The notes: a model not told the origin generated them from the sequence alone. Shown: positions 51,951 through 61,334, numbered from the stretch's first letter. The stretch is DNA of 64,000 nt from an uncultured Gammaproteobacteria bacterium (GCA_958295835.1 OY282378.1:744001-808000); one strand, 5' to 3'. Numbers and translations: made by a program.

Positions 51951-52184
51951 ATGGCCACCGTCAATTTCAGCGTTCCGGAGGACGTCAAGACCGCCTTCAA
52001 CGAGACGTTCAAAGGCCGGAACAAGAGCGCCGTCATCGCGGAATTGATGCGCGAAGCCGTGGAGCGGGTCCGGCGCAGGCAAAAGGGCCAGGAGGCGATC
52101 GAGCGCATTCTGCACCGCCGCCACCGGGCACCGGTCGCCTCCGGTGGCGAGATCCGGTCGATACGGGAGGAAGGGCGTCCATGA
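51951..52184 (+). CDS. Antitoxin of VapB type (ribbon-helix-helix)
   Basis: A 77-residue protein starting ATVNFSVPEDVKTAFNETFK, then NKSAVIAELMREAVERVRRR, a ribbon-helix-helix DNA-binding fold, with a C-terminal arm for the toxin. Its TGA overlaps the ATG of the PIN toxin gene (ATGA). A palindrome lies directly upstream. Confidence 0.8.
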   Translation: MATVNFSVPEDVKTAFNETFKGRNKSAVIAELMREAVERVRRRQKGQEAIERILHRRHRAPVASGGEIRSIREEGRP

Positions 52185-52556
52185 TCGCCGTCGTGGACGT
52201 CAGTGTGGCGCTGAAAATGGTTCTTCAGCGAGTACACCGACGAGCCGCACGCCGACCGGGCCGTGGCCGTTCTCCGGGACGTCGGCGCCGGGCGGTCGAG
52301 GATGGTCCAGCCGCCGCACTTCCTCGCTGAAGTTGCAGCCGTTCTCGCACGAAAAGCGCCGGAAACCGCCCGGGAGAATCTGTTCGATCTGCAACTGCTC
52401 GAATGGGAGAGCGTCGAGTCGCCCGCCATCCATGCGACGGCCATCGACCTCTCGATCGATCTGCGGCACCATCTGTTCGACACCCTGTATCACGCGACGG
52501 CCATGCACACCGAGCGAGCATCAGTACGCCGAGCACCGTGGGCGTGGGGTCCGTGA
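52181..52556 (+). pseudogene. VapC-type PIN toxin, frameshifted and truncated
   Basis: Begins MIAVVDVSVALK (Asp6 of the PIN active site), then an extra A in the run 52214-52217 breaks the frame; with it removed the sequence continues WFFSEYTDEPHADRAVAVLR and VQPPHFLAEVAAVLARKAPE, up to LFDTLYHATAMHTE. The last catalytic Asp region and C-terminus are replaced after about 52512 by unrelated sequence. The toxin cannot be functional. Confidence 0.75.
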
Positions 52557-53175
52557 CGGACGCGATCATCTTCGTGGCGGCCAGGCGTTCTTCCACCGTA
52601 CGGTCGTTGCGGGCCAGCACTTCGGCGTCGAACGCGCGCGGCAAATAGAGATATTGGAACCGCGGCAGATCGAGATCGGCGAGCGTGGCGCCGCGCACGG
52701 GCCGCGTGTCGAAGGGCGCGTCCCCGTGGCGCCGTTTCTCGTTGAGCATCCGTTCGTCCTGCGCGCTGGCCAGCGCCCGGCGGGGTCCGACCCGCGTCCA
52801 GATTCGACCGCGGAAGCGCACCGGCGGGGAATCGGCCGGCGCGACGGTCACCACGGCCACGTCCTTGCCGCCGAGCACGTGCTTGCCGACCGTCATCGAA
52901 GGCGGCGGCAGGATGTTGCCGTCCGTCTTGCAGTGGGCGAGCTTGAGCAGCAGGGCGTCGTTGATTTCCAGACCGGCGGGCGTGCCGTCGTCCCGCACAC
53001 CGACGAAGACCACCCCCGGACGGCGCCGATCCGGCAGATCATTGGCGAACGCGCAGATGGCCTCGCGCACGGTACGCGGCGCATCGCCGTCGAAGGTCTC
53101 CTTGCGCTCGACGAGGTCCGACTCGACGTCGGTCATCATCGCCTGGATTTCGACATCCGAATAGGCGGTGCGCAT
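52515..53175 (-). pseudogene. Schlafen/AlbA_2-domain protein, C-terminally truncated
   Basis: From ATG 53175: DVESDLVERKETFDGDAPRT, AICAFANDLPDRRRPGVVFV, GVRDDGTPAGLEINDALLLK and RIWTRVGPRRALASAQDERM are the Schlafen/AlbA_2 nucleic-acid-binding domain of COG2865-type proteins. It continues to TPTVLGVLML and then loses family character at about 52515, exactly where the convergent PIN gene is also cut. The usual C-terminal winged-helix part is gone. Confidence 0.72.
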
Positions 53176-53432
53176 GCGTCGTTCCGCAAGCTGGCAGACC
53201 ATTCGATGGTAGCGTATCGGCCGAGACCGTATCGCGCCGCTACGGTCGCATGGCAATCTTCCCAGGCGTGCCCGGGCGGCTCATCGGCTGGCGATCGATG
53301 AACGCCCGCCGGACTTCCGATCCGCCGCCCCCGCACCGTAATCCGCTCTTCGAGCGACGGCGACCGGGCCGTTCCGGGGCAGATGGTGTTGTATCGTACC
53401 CCTCCGCTCGATGAAATCGGCCACCACCGCCT

Positions 53433-53555
53433 TGCCGGAGCGGATCCGCGGCTTCGGCCACGTGAAGGGGAAGAGCATCGAGGAGGCGCAACATCGCGAG
53501 GCCGAGTTGCTGGAGCGGTTCAGGGCCGCGGCCGATCCGTCCGCCGCGGCATGAC
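53433..53555 (+). repeat. 123-bp direct repeat, second copy
   Basis: Copy of the oxidoreductase 3' end (51377-51499) without the rest of the gene, ending 22 bp before the RidA start. It suggests that RidA originally followed the oxidoreductase directly. The 257 bp between the Schlafen-like start and this repeat show no gene. Confidence 0.92.
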
Positions 53556-53577
53556 TACGAACGCCAAGGAGGAACAG

Positions 53578-53931
53578 ATGAGCATTGAGCGTATGCATTC
53601 CGGGCCACGCATGAGTCAGGTCGTCGTGCACGGAGGGGTGGTCTACTTGGCGGGACAGGTTGCACAGCGGGCACCCGGCGCCTCGGTCGGGGAGCAGACG
53701 ACCGACATCCTCGCCCGCATCGACGAGTTGCTCGCCGAGGCCGGAACCGACAAGTCGAAGCTGCTCTCGGCGACCATCTGGCTCACCGACATGGCCGGGT
53801 TCGCGGAGATGAATGCGGTGTGGGATGCGTGGATCGATCCGGAGAACCCGCCGGCCCGCGCCTGCGTCCAGTCCCCGGCGCTGGCCGCGCCCGCGTTCGA
53901 CGTGGAGATCATGGTGAGCGCCGCGGTGTAA
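53578..53931 (+). CDS. RidA-family enamine/imine deaminase
   Basis: A 117-residue RidA (YjgF) protein: MHSGPRMSQVVVHGGVVYLA, GQVAQRAPG, and the C-terminal PPARACVQSPALAAPAFDVE, where the Arg and Glu of the active site are present. RidA proteins hydrolyse reactive enamines/imines made by amino-acid oxidases. AAGGAGG lies seven bases before ATG 53578. The DadA gene follows, so RidA may detoxify its imine products. Confidence 0.88.
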   Translation: MSIERMHSGPRMSQVVVHGGVVYLAGQVAQRAPGASVGEQTTDILARIDELLAEAGTDKSKLLSATIWLTDMAGFAEMNAVWDAWIDPENPPARACVQSPALAAPAFDVEIMVSAAV

Positions 53932-54088
53932 CCCTTGCACACCGGGCACCGTCGTGAGAGCGCCGGCACCCGGTCGCCGGAAGTTCGACCACACCCTGCG
54001 CCCCCGCGGGGTGGTCGGTGGTGAGAGCGCCTGCGCTCGGTGATCGGGACCTCCGCGAGTGACGGAGAGCCCGAGGCGGAGGACGACC

Positions 54089-55336
54089 ATGAAAGTCCTG
54101 GTGCTCGGCGGCGGGGTGATCGGGGTCACCACCGCCTACTACCTCGCGAAGGACGGCCACGAGGTGACCCTGGTCGAGCGTCACCCCGCCGCGGCCAGCG
54201 AGACTTCGTATGCCAACGCGGGGCTCGTGGCGCCGGCCCATGCGTATGCGTGGGCGTCGCCGAAGGCGCCGAAGATCCTCTTCAAGTCTCTCTTCATGAA
54301 GGACCAGGCGCTACGGCTCAAGCTGCGGGCGGACCCGCGCATGTGGCGGTGGGCGCTTCGGTTCCTGGCCCAGTGCACCGAGGAGCGGGCGAGGATCAAC
54401 ACCCTGTGCAAGCTGCGGCTGTGCGTCTATTCCGTCGAACGGCTCAACGAGGTCGTGGCCGACACCGGCGTCGCCTATGACGGCCTTGCGAAGGGCAATC
54501 TCTATCTCTATCGCTCCGGGCAGAGCTTCGAGAAGGGCGTCGCGCACACCGCCATCCTGCGCGAGCAGGGGGTGGAGATGCGGGTGCTGGACCGTGACGG
54601 ACTCGCCGGGATCGAGCCGGCCCTCGAACCGGTGAAGGACCGGCTCGCGGGCGGGATGCACGCGCCGGGCGACCAGAGCGGGGACGCGCGGATGTTCACC
54701 CGCAATCTGGCCGCCTGGTGCACCGAGCACCTCGGCGTTCATATCGAGTACGACACCCGCGTCACCGCTCTCGTGGCGAGCGGGGGTCGGATCGAGCGCG
54801 CGGTGACGGACCGGGGCGCTCGGGACGCCGATGCATTCGTGCTGGCGGCGGGACACGGGTCTCCGTTCCTGTCCGCACCGATCGGGGTCGAGCTGCCGAT
54901 CTATCCCTGCAAGGGCTATTCGGTCACGGTGCCGGTCGGACGGTCGAACCTGAGCCCGAAGATCGGCATGGTGGACGAGGACCACCTCGTCGCGTTCTGT
55001 CCGATCGGCGAGCGGCTCCGCATCACCTCGACGGCCGAGTTCAGCGGCTACGACAAGAGCCACTCGGCGAAGGATTTCCGCGCGATGTTCAACGTGGCGA
55101 GAGACCTCTTTCCCGGTGGTGGCGACTACTCGCGCCCCGAGCACTGGGCGGGTCTGCGGCCGATGACCCCCACCACCGTGCCGATCTTCGGCTTCGCCCG
55201 CTACCGCAACCTGATGCTCAACGTCGGCCACGGACACATCGGCTGGACGATGGCCTGCGGGTCGGCGAAGGTCGTCTCCGACCTGCTCGCGGGGCGCGAC
55301 CCCGGTATCGATCTCGACGGGATGCTCTATCGGTGA
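54089..55336 (+). CDS. dadA: D-amino-acid dehydrogenase small-subunit type (DadA-like)
   Basis: A 415-residue FAD enzyme starting MKVLVLGGGVIGVTTAYYLA (FAD-binding GxGxxG) with SYANAGLVAPAHAYAWASPK, typical of DadA, and the C-terminal WAGLRPMTPTTVPIFG and NVGHGHIGWTMACGSA. It oxidises D-amino acids to 2-oxoacids and ammonia, passing electrons to the respiratory chain. With RidA upstream and a 2-oxoacid oxidoreductase nearby, an amino-acid-to-acyl-CoA route is plausible. Confidence 0.9.
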   Translation: MKVLVLGGGVIGVTTAYYLAKDGHEVTLVERHPAAASETSYANAGLVAPAHAYAWASPKAPKILFKSLFMKDQALRLKLRADPRMWRWALRFLAQCTEERARINTLCKLRLCVYSVERLNEVVADTGVAYDGLAKGNLYLYRSGQSFEKGVAHTAILREQGVEMRVLDRDGLAGIEPALEPVKDRLAGGMHAPGDQSGDARMFTRNLAAWCTEHLGVHIEYDTRVTALVASGGRIERAVTDRGARDADAFVLAAGHGSPFLSAPIGVELPIYPCKGYSVTVPVGRSNLSPKIGMVDEDHLVAFCPIGERLRITSTAEFSGYDKSHSAKDFRAMFNVARDLFPGGGDYSRPEHWAGLRPMTPTTVPIFGFARYRNLMLNVGHGHIGWTMACGSAKVVSDLLAGRDPGIDLDGMLYR

Positions 55337-55483
55337 GCCGGCGATGAACCGGCCCGGCCGGCGTTCCTTGCCCGCTCACGACGCCGGCACGTCGCCGATG
55401 GCGGGCCGCTGCACGCCCGTGCGAACGCGCCATACGACAACATCATCTGGAACACCTGGTTCACCTCATACACGGAGGAAAGC

Positions 55484-56147
55484 GTGGTCACGTCGCCGCG
55501 GGGAACTCCCGTCATCGTCGTGGTCCATGGCGGGGGCATTTTCGCCTCACCGGAACGATTCGAGAGGACCTACCGTGCAAGTGTCGACCGCAACAATCCC
55601 GAAGGCTTCACCGGACAGTACGCCGGCAAGATCTCCCCAAAGGAAGCCAGCGACGTTCTGAACGGCAAGCTGCCCGATGGTACGGAAATTCCGGTTTACC
55701 AATTCGACGAGTTCAAGCGGGGCATCTCCAACCTGCCGAGGCGCTACGGCGTCGTCCTGGATTACGAGCTGGCGAGACAGCCGACACGGGGGTTCGATAC
55801 CTTCGAGGTCCTGGGAGATGAACCGAACCTGATCGCCCGCGCCGGCGGCATCCAGCCCTTGGCGGCATATCTCGACAAGGCGCAAGCCCGGCACAACACG
55901 AAAAAGATGGGGAACTGGCACCCCTACAACAGGATCGATCCGAAGCAGCCTCAAACCCGCATCGTGTTTCTCGCCGGTAACCAGGGCGGCGTGGGGTCCG
56001 AGGACGATGACGACGATGACCATGGCTACGACGCGGAATATGGCATCGGCGGAGACGCCTGCATCCACAATATGGCCCGCTACGTCGCGGTCGCGCCCAG
56101 GGACGTCTCGACGAGCCTGCGGTATCTGGATCAGGAGGGTCTCGCGG
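55484..56147 (+). CDS. Unknown protein, 3' end fused to an oxidase remnant
   Basis: About 220 codons before a junction: SPRGTPVIVVVHGGGIFASP, RYGVVLDYELARQPTRGFDT, GNWHPYNRIDPKQPQTRIVF, and a run of acidic residues EDDDDDDHG near 178. In-frame sequence upstream of the GTG at 55484 (PYDNIIWNTWFTSYTEES) also looks protein-like, so the true start may be earlier. I do not recognise the family. After about SLRYLDQEG the frame enters the headless oxidase in another frame and ends at 56320. Confidence 0.45.
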
Positions 56148-57137
56148 TTGATCATCGCCGGATTGGCCGATTTGGAACGCCACGTCCAGGAGCATGGCAT
56201 CGATTGCGAGTGGTCGCCGCGGGGCCACCTGACCGCGGTCGTCGAACCTCAGCGAGAGAAACGTCTTCACGCCACCGCTCGCATGCTCGATGCCGCGGAC
56301 GAAGAATACGAGTGGCATGACCGGAGCTCCATCGCCAGGGTGACGGGAACCGACCACTACCATGCCGCCATTCTGACCCCGCGGTCGGTGCTGTTGAACC
56401 CGGCCGCGCTATGCCGCGGACTGGGGGAGACGTTGCCCGGCAATGTGGAGGTGTGCGAGCAAACCCCGGTTCGCCGGGTCGAGCCCGGTTCGCCGGTGAA
56501 GATCGAATGCGCCGAAGCCTCGATCAGTGCCAGGAACGTGTTGCTCACGACCAATGCATTCATCGCCAGGCTCGGATTTCTGCGGCGCGACGTATTCCCG
56601 ATGATCGCCTGTGCAAGCCTCTCACGACCTCTGACCGACGACGAACAAGCCGCGATGGGTGGCGAGTCCGAGTGGGGTATCACCGGGGTCACGACGATGC
56701 GGCGTACCCTCTCGAATCGTATTCTGGTTCGCCATGGAGTCGACTACACATACGATTTTCGTTTGAGCGAAAGCCGACGCAGGCATCTGGTGGAGTCGCA
56801 CAAGGTGATTTTGAGGAAGCGATTTCCCATGCTTGCCAATCCGGACTTCGAGCACACTTGGGCCGGCGTCTTCTGTATGACCCGGAATTGGGCGTCGCAC
56901 TTCGGACGTCTCGAACCCGGGGTATTCGCCTCACTGGGCTATTGTGGCGTCGGCCTGCCTCGCGGCACGATCTCCGGAAGGCTGCTCGCCGAGTATGCCA
57001 TGGGCACGGAGTCGGGCCTGATCACCGATGTGCAGGCGCTATCCCGACCCAGAGCACTGCCGCCCCAGCCATTTCTCGGAATCGGGATTCAAGCAAGACT
57101 GGCATGGTACAGATGGAGAGCACGGGCCGAGGCGTAG
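56148..57137 (+). pseudogene. FAD-dependent oxidase (DAO family) lacking its N-terminus
   Basis: The last 330 residues of a D-amino-acid-oxidase-fold enzyme like gamma-glutamylputrescine oxidase: LADLERHVQEHGIDCEWSPR, TARMLDAADEEYEWHD, NVLLTTNAFIARLG, AGVFCMTRNWASHFGR and GYCGVGLPRGTISGRLLAEY. The N-terminal FAD-binding motif is missing, being replaced by the end of the preceding unknown gene at about 56148. Non-functional as it stands. Confidence 0.75.
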
Positions 57138-57209
57138 GGCTGACGAGTCGGTCGGCGCCCCTTCGACTTCTCGAAGCTACACTCCACGTTCCGGTCCCGG
57201 GGGCTTGAC

Positions 57210-58007
57210 GTGGAACTCGTCGACATCGGCGCGAATCTGGGCCACGAGTCGTTCGATCGCGATCGTGAGCAAGTGCTCACACGCGCGCGCGAGGCGGGAG
57301 TGGCGCAGATCGTGGTCACAGGTGCGAGCGAGGCGGAGAGCGCGACTGCGCTCGGTGTCGCCCGGACCGCGCCGGGGACCCTGTTTTCCACCGCGGGTGT
57401 CCATCCACACCACGCACGCGAGTGGCGCACGACGAGCGCGGCGGCCCTGGAGCGGTTGGCGGCGGAGCCCGAGGTCGTCGCCATCGGGGAGACCGGGCTC
57501 GACTTCAATCGCGACTTCTCGCCGCGCGCGGATCAGGAACGGACGTTCGAAGCGCACCTGGAGCTGGCGGCGGGGCTCGGGATGCCGGTGTTTCTCCACG
57601 AGCGCGACGCGCACGAACGGTTCCTTGCCATCGTCTCCCGCTGGCGCGCGCGACTTTCCCGCGCCGTCATCCACTGCTTCACCGGTGACGGGGCCGCACT
57701 CGACGCTTATCTCGATCTCGACCTCCACGTCGGGGTGACCGGCTGGATCTGCGACGAGCGCCGCGGCCTGCACCTGCGCGAGATCATCGCCCGCGTTCCC
57801 CTCGATCGCCTCATGATCGAGACCGACGCGCCGTACCTCCTCCCTCGTGACCTCGTTCCGAGGCCGAAGATGCGGCGCAACGAGCCGATGCACCTCCCGC
57901 ATGTTCTGCGGACGGTGGCGGTCGCCGCGGGGCACGAGCCGGAGGCTCTGGCGCGCTCCACCGCCGGGGCCGCGCGTCGCTTCTTCGGGCTGCCGGGTCC
58001 GGCCTGA
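57210..58007 (+). CDS. tatD: TatD-family metal-dependent DNase
   Basis: A 265-residue TIM-barrel hydrolase starting at GTG with ELVDIGANLGHESFDRDREQ. Family motifs: STAGVHPHHA, VVAIGETGLDFNRDFSPRAD, PVFLHERDA, VIHCFTGD, and LMIETDAPYLLPRDL. The first motif normally reads D-x-H-x-H; here DIGANLGH keeps the Asp but not the usual His pair, as in the TatD subgroup. TatD proteins are 3'-5' exonucleases or general metal hydrolases. Confidence 0.88.
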   Translation: MELVDIGANLGHESFDRDREQVLTRAREAGVAQIVVTGASEAESATALGVARTAPGTLFSTAGVHPHHAREWRTTSAAALERLAAEPEVVAIGETGLDFNRDFSPRADQERTFEAHLELAAGLGMPVFLHERDAHERFLAIVSRWRARLSRAVIHCFTGDGAALDAYLDLDLHVGVTGWICDERRGLHLREIIARVPLDRLMIETDAPYLLPRDLVPRPKMRRNEPMHLPHVLRTVAVAAGHEPEALARSTAGAARRFFGLPGPA

Positions 58008-58028
58008 GGTGCGACGGCGCTCGCGCGG

Positions 58029-58056
58029 TTGGACAAGACTGTCAGTCGCCTGTCGG
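58029..58056. repeat. Possible degenerate copy of the dispersed repeat
   Basis: TTGGACAAGACTGTCAGTCGCCTGTC resembles the left part of the repeat at 8964 and 31892 (GGAACAAGACTGTTCCTCGCC) with several changes that destroy the palindrome. It lies just after tatD. Confidence 0.4.
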
Positions 58057-58099
58057 TGAAGTCTCGTGCAAAATGAACAACGGTCGTTCGTGGCGTCGG

Positions 58100-58169
58100 G
58101 ATACCCGCTTCCGCGGGTATCAAGGAAGGCACCCAGGATGCCGCTCCTTGTCATTCCCGCGAAAGCGGG
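58100..58169. repeat. Two hairpins, REP-like, between tatD and the ABC solute-binding gene
   Basis: GATACCCGC-TTCC-GCGGGTATC (58100-58121) and CCCGC-GAAA-GCGGG (58156-58169, within GTCATTCCCGCGAAAGCGGG) are two stems separated by 34 bp. The second is the widespread proteobacterial REP-like sequence. They may terminate tatD transcription or protect the 3' end. Confidence 0.65.
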
Positions 58170-58224
58170 GAGCCTGAAAACTGAAAATCTGGTTCCGGCT
58201 GCGCCCGGTCAGGAGAATCCAACC

Positions 58225-59763
58225 ATGTCACTTCCAGCTTCGATGCGCTTGGTGAACACCGTCGTGGCGGTCGCGGCGGCCACGCTCATGGGCGTGACGG
58301 CCGTCCAGGCCGAGACCCCGGTGCGCGGCGGCACCCTCACCGTCGGATTTCCGTCGGACTCCAAGACCATGAACCCGATGTTCTCGGTGCAGTTCACCGA
58401 GCGTCAGGTCCTCTATCTCGTCTACAACACCCTGACGAAGCTCGGTCCGGACTTCTCCATCAACCCCGAGCTCGCCGAGCGCTGGGATGTGGAAGACGGC
58501 GGCAAGCGCATCGTCTTCCATCTCCGGAAGAACGTGAAGTTCCACGACGGCACCGACTTCGACGCCGCCGCGGTGAAGTGGAACATCGACCAGCGGCTCG
58601 ACGAGCAGGTCGGCTCGCCGCAGCGCAAGCAGCTTCTTCCGGTGGTCGACTCGGTCAACGTGCTCGACGATCACACCGTCGAGTTCAGGCTCAAGGGACC
58701 GTTTCCCGCGTTGATGGGCATGTTGGGGCAGCGGGTCGGACTCATGGTCTCCCCCGCGGCAGCCGAGAAGTACGGCGAGGAGCTCGCCTCGAACCCGGTC
58801 GGCACCGGACCCTTCGTCTTCAAGGAATGGGTACGGGGCAGCCACATCACCGTCGAGCGCAATCCGGACTACTGGGAGGAGGGACTTCCCTACCTCGACC
58901 GGATCGAGTTCAAGGACATCTCGGGGGCGGTGGTCGGTGTCCAGCGGCTCAAGACCGGCGAGATCGATTACGCCGGACAGCTCTCGCCGAACGACGTCCG
59001 CGCCATCGAGGGCAGCCCCGGCATCGTGCTGCATCCCATCAAGGTGGGCCGGTGGTACTCGGTGCAGTGGCAGTGGGACGTGCCGCCCTTCGACAATCCG
59101 GATCTCCGCAAGGTGATCGCCCATGCTATCGACCGGGATCACATCGTGGCGATCACGATGGCCGGCAAGGCGGCCACCGCATCCGGGCCGACGCCTCCCG
59201 GACTGTGGTGGTACGACCCTGGACTCGAAGGCTACGAGCACGACCTCGACAAGGCGAAAGAGTACTTGGAGAAGGCCGGATACGAGCCCGGCACGGAGAT
59301 CGTTCTGGCCGCTCCCGGCACCGGCATCTACCAGAAGATCAGCCAGCTCGTGCAAGAGCAGCTACAGGCGGCGGGGATGACCGTCAGGCTGGAGCCGATG
59401 GCGCAGAAGGGCTGGTACGGCAAGGTCGTGAAGCGGCAGGTGAACTTCACCCCGATGCGCTGGACGCAGCGCCCCGATCCGGACGGGCTGCTGTACATCC
59501 TGTTCCACACCGACGGCTTCGCCAACACCACGCATTACAGCAACGCCGAGGTCGACGATCTGCTCAACCGGGCCAGGACGATGACCGACATTCCGAAGCG
59601 GGCGGCGCTGTACTCGCAGGCGCAGCGCCGGATCGTCGAGGATCTGCCCTACGTGCCGCTGTTCTTCGCCATCGAGTACGGCGCGATCCGCGACGACGTT
59701 CATGGTTTCGAGTGGATTCCGGACCAGATTCCGCGTTTCCGCGAGCTGTGGAAGTCGAACTGA
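58225..59763 (+). CDS. ABC transporter periplasmic solute-binding protein, family 5
   Basis: A 512-residue peptide/nickel/opine-type binding protein. Signal peptide ends at VTAVQAETPVRGG; family motifs are GGTLTVGFPSDSKTMNPMFS, LAERWDVEDGGKRIVFHLRK, NVKFHDGTDFDAAAVKWNID and GTGPFVFKEW. AGGAG lies nine bases before the ATG. Permease and ATPase genes do not follow; an esterase does. Ligand unknown. Confidence 0.9.
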   Translation: MSLPASMRLVNTVVAVAAATLMGVTAVQAETPVRGGTLTVGFPSDSKTMNPMFSVQFTERQVLYLVYNTLTKLGPDFSINPELAERWDVEDGGKRIVFHLRKNVKFHDGTDFDAAAVKWNIDQRLDEQVGSPQRKQLLPVVDSVNVLDDHTVEFRLKGPFPALMGMLGQRVGLMVSPAAAEKYGEELASNPVGTGPFVFKEWVRGSHITVERNPDYWEEGLPYLDRIEFKDISGAVVGVQRLKTGEIDYAGQLSPNDVRAIEGSPGIVLHPIKVGRWYSVQWQWDVPPFDNPDLRKVIAHAIDRDHIVAITMAGKAATASGPTPPGLWWYDPGLEGYEHDLDKAKEYLEKAGYEPGTEIVLAAPGTGIYQKISQLVQEQLQAAGMTVRLEPMAQKGWYGKVVKRQVNFTPMRWTQRPDPDGLLYILFHTDGFANTTHYSNAEVDDLLNRARTMTDIPKRAALYSQAQRRIVEDLPYVPLFFAIEYGAIRDDVHGFEWIPDQIPRFRELWKSN

Positions 59764-59791
59764 GCACGGGACCGCAGCCGCGGAGAGCGCG

Positions 59792-60742
59792 ATGACGACG
59801 ACGGCGTTCGACATCCACCCCGACATGGATGAAGTGATCGCGGCCAAGCAGGCGGTCGCCTGGACGAACGACCCCGAGGAGATGCGCGCGGCCTGGAACG
59901 CCTACGGGGCGCGGCTTTCGCGGGATCGTCCCAGCGGAATGGCGGTACGGGATACCGCCATTCCACGTCCGGGGCCGCACGGCGGGGAGATCCCGGTGCG
60001 TGTTTACCGTCCGGAGCGCGCGGAAACGCCCGGCCCCTGCGTCGTGTATCTGCACGGCGGCGCGTTCGTCAAGGGAAGCCTCGACAGCGGCGACACCGTC
60101 GCCTGGGGCGTCGCCGAGGAATCCGGCGTGGTCGTGGTGAGCGTCGACTACCGGCTCGCTCCGAAGCATCCGTTTCCGGCCGGCCTGGAGGACTGCTACG
60201 CGGTCACCAGCCACCTCTCCGAGCAGGGAAGGACGTTCGGGATACGGGGCGACCGGCTCGCGCTGTGGGGAGACAGTGCGGGCGGCAACCTGGCAGCGGC
60301 GACCTGTCTCATGGCGCGTGACCGGGGCGGCCCGCGCATCCTGGCGCAGGCCCTCAACTACCCCTGCCTCACCGACGAGCTGACGTCCGACTCCTATCGG
60401 CGCTACGCGGAGTCACCCGGACTTCGCACCGCCAACATGGACATTGGCTGGAGCCATTACCTCGGGGATCGGCGGCCGACGGACAATCCCCATGCGGCGC
60501 CGCTGAAGGCCGAGGACCTCTCCGGCCTCCCGCCGGCCCACGTCCACTACGCCGAGATCGACCCCCTCGCCGACGACGCCGTTCGATACGCCGAGCGGCT
60601 CGCCACCGCAGGCAACGAGGTCGTGTCGCGTTGCGCGCGGCGCATGATCCACGGATTCCTGCGCGCACGGTTCTCGGGAGCAACGGCCGCGGCCGAGTTC
60701 GCCCGTCCTTGCGAGTTCCTGCGCAACCGGCTCGTCACCTGA
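59792..60742 (+). CDS. Alpha/beta hydrolase of the hormone-sensitive-lipase family
   Basis: A 316-residue esterase/lipase: VVYLHGGAFVKGS (oxyanion HGG), DYRLAPKHPFPAGLEDCYAV, nucleophile Ser in LWGDSAGGNLAAA, Asp in YAEIDPLADDAVRYAERL and His in MIHGFLRARF. The first 60 residues form a cap. It acts on small acyl or carbamate esters; the substrate is unknown. It follows the solute-binding protein by 28 bp and may act on the same compound. Confidence 0.87.
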   Translation: MTTTAFDIHPDMDEVIAAKQAVAWTNDPEEMRAAWNAYGARLSRDRPSGMAVRDTAIPRPGPHGGEIPVRVYRPERAETPGPCVVYLHGGAFVKGSLDSGDTVAWGVAEESGVVVVSVDYRLAPKHPFPAGLEDCYAVTSHLSEQGRTFGIRGDRLALWGDSAGGNLAAATCLMARDRGGPRILAQALNYPCLTDELTSDSYRRYAESPGLRTANMDIGWSHYLGDRRPTDNPHAAPLKAEDLSGLPPAHVHYAEIDPLADDAVRYAERLATAGNEVVSRCARRMIHGFLRARFSGATAAAEFARPCEFLRNRLVT

Positions 60743-60806
60743 AGGCCCCCCGGGCCTGCATCGCGAAGGACCTCGCTGACCCGGACCCTGCCGAATTCGA
60801 CATTTC

Positions 60807-61334
60807 CTATCCTTCTCTCCTTCTCCACTCGCGAAGTCTCGTCCTCGACCGTCGGGGTATCTCTTCTTCCGGGAAGACCACGGCGTGGATCCTCTCCAGC
60901 TCGTCCGCGCTTTCGACCCCGCTCAGCTTCGCGACGCGCTCGATGTCCTGCCAGTCGATGTCTCTCCCCGCGCGCATCTTCATCGCGATGATGTGCTCTG
61001 GGCTCGCCCCGGTCACCACCAGGTGCGGCGACTGGTACAGCACCTTCGCTCTCGTATCCGCAGTGCGCGGCAGCTTCTGGGTTCCCTGCTCGTTCATCCA
61101 CGTCGTGGGCCACTCTCGTTGCCGCGCGATCTTCAGGATCGCGTCCTGGACCGCTCCGTGATCCTCCCTGACATGCACGTCGATGTCTCCGGTCACGCGG
61201 TTCCGGTCGAAGCTCAGGCTCACGCACGCACCTCCGAAGACGTAGATGTGGGTCCTTCTATCCCTCTTGCGCAGTTCCTCGTCCAGGGCTTCCAGCGCCT
61301 CGATGATCCCGTTCCGGTCGAGGGTCGGGGTCAC
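60807..61334 (-). CDS. Nucleotidyltransferase-fold protein (DUF6036/AbiEii-like)
   Basis: A 175-residue protein starting at GTG 61334, which overlaps the partner's stop (GTGA). It has HIYVFGGACVSLSFDRNRVT followed by GDIDVHVRED: a GG loop and D-x-D as in minimal nucleotidyltransferases, then LVVTGASPEHIIAMKMRAG and DIDWQDIERVAKLSG, typical of the toxin-like MNT groups. Such proteins transfer nucleotides to tRNA or proteins in toxin-antitoxin pairs. Whether it is toxin or antitoxin cannot be told from sequence. Confidence 0.68.
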   Translation of the reverse strand: MTPTLDRNGIIEALEALDEELRKRDRRTHIYVFGGACVSLSFDRNRVTGDIDVHVREDHGAVQDAILKIARQREWPTTWMNEQGTQKLPRTADTRAKVLYQSPHLVVTGASPEHIIAMKMRAGRDIDWQDIERVAKLSGVESADELERIHAVVFPEEEIPRRSRTRLREWRRREG

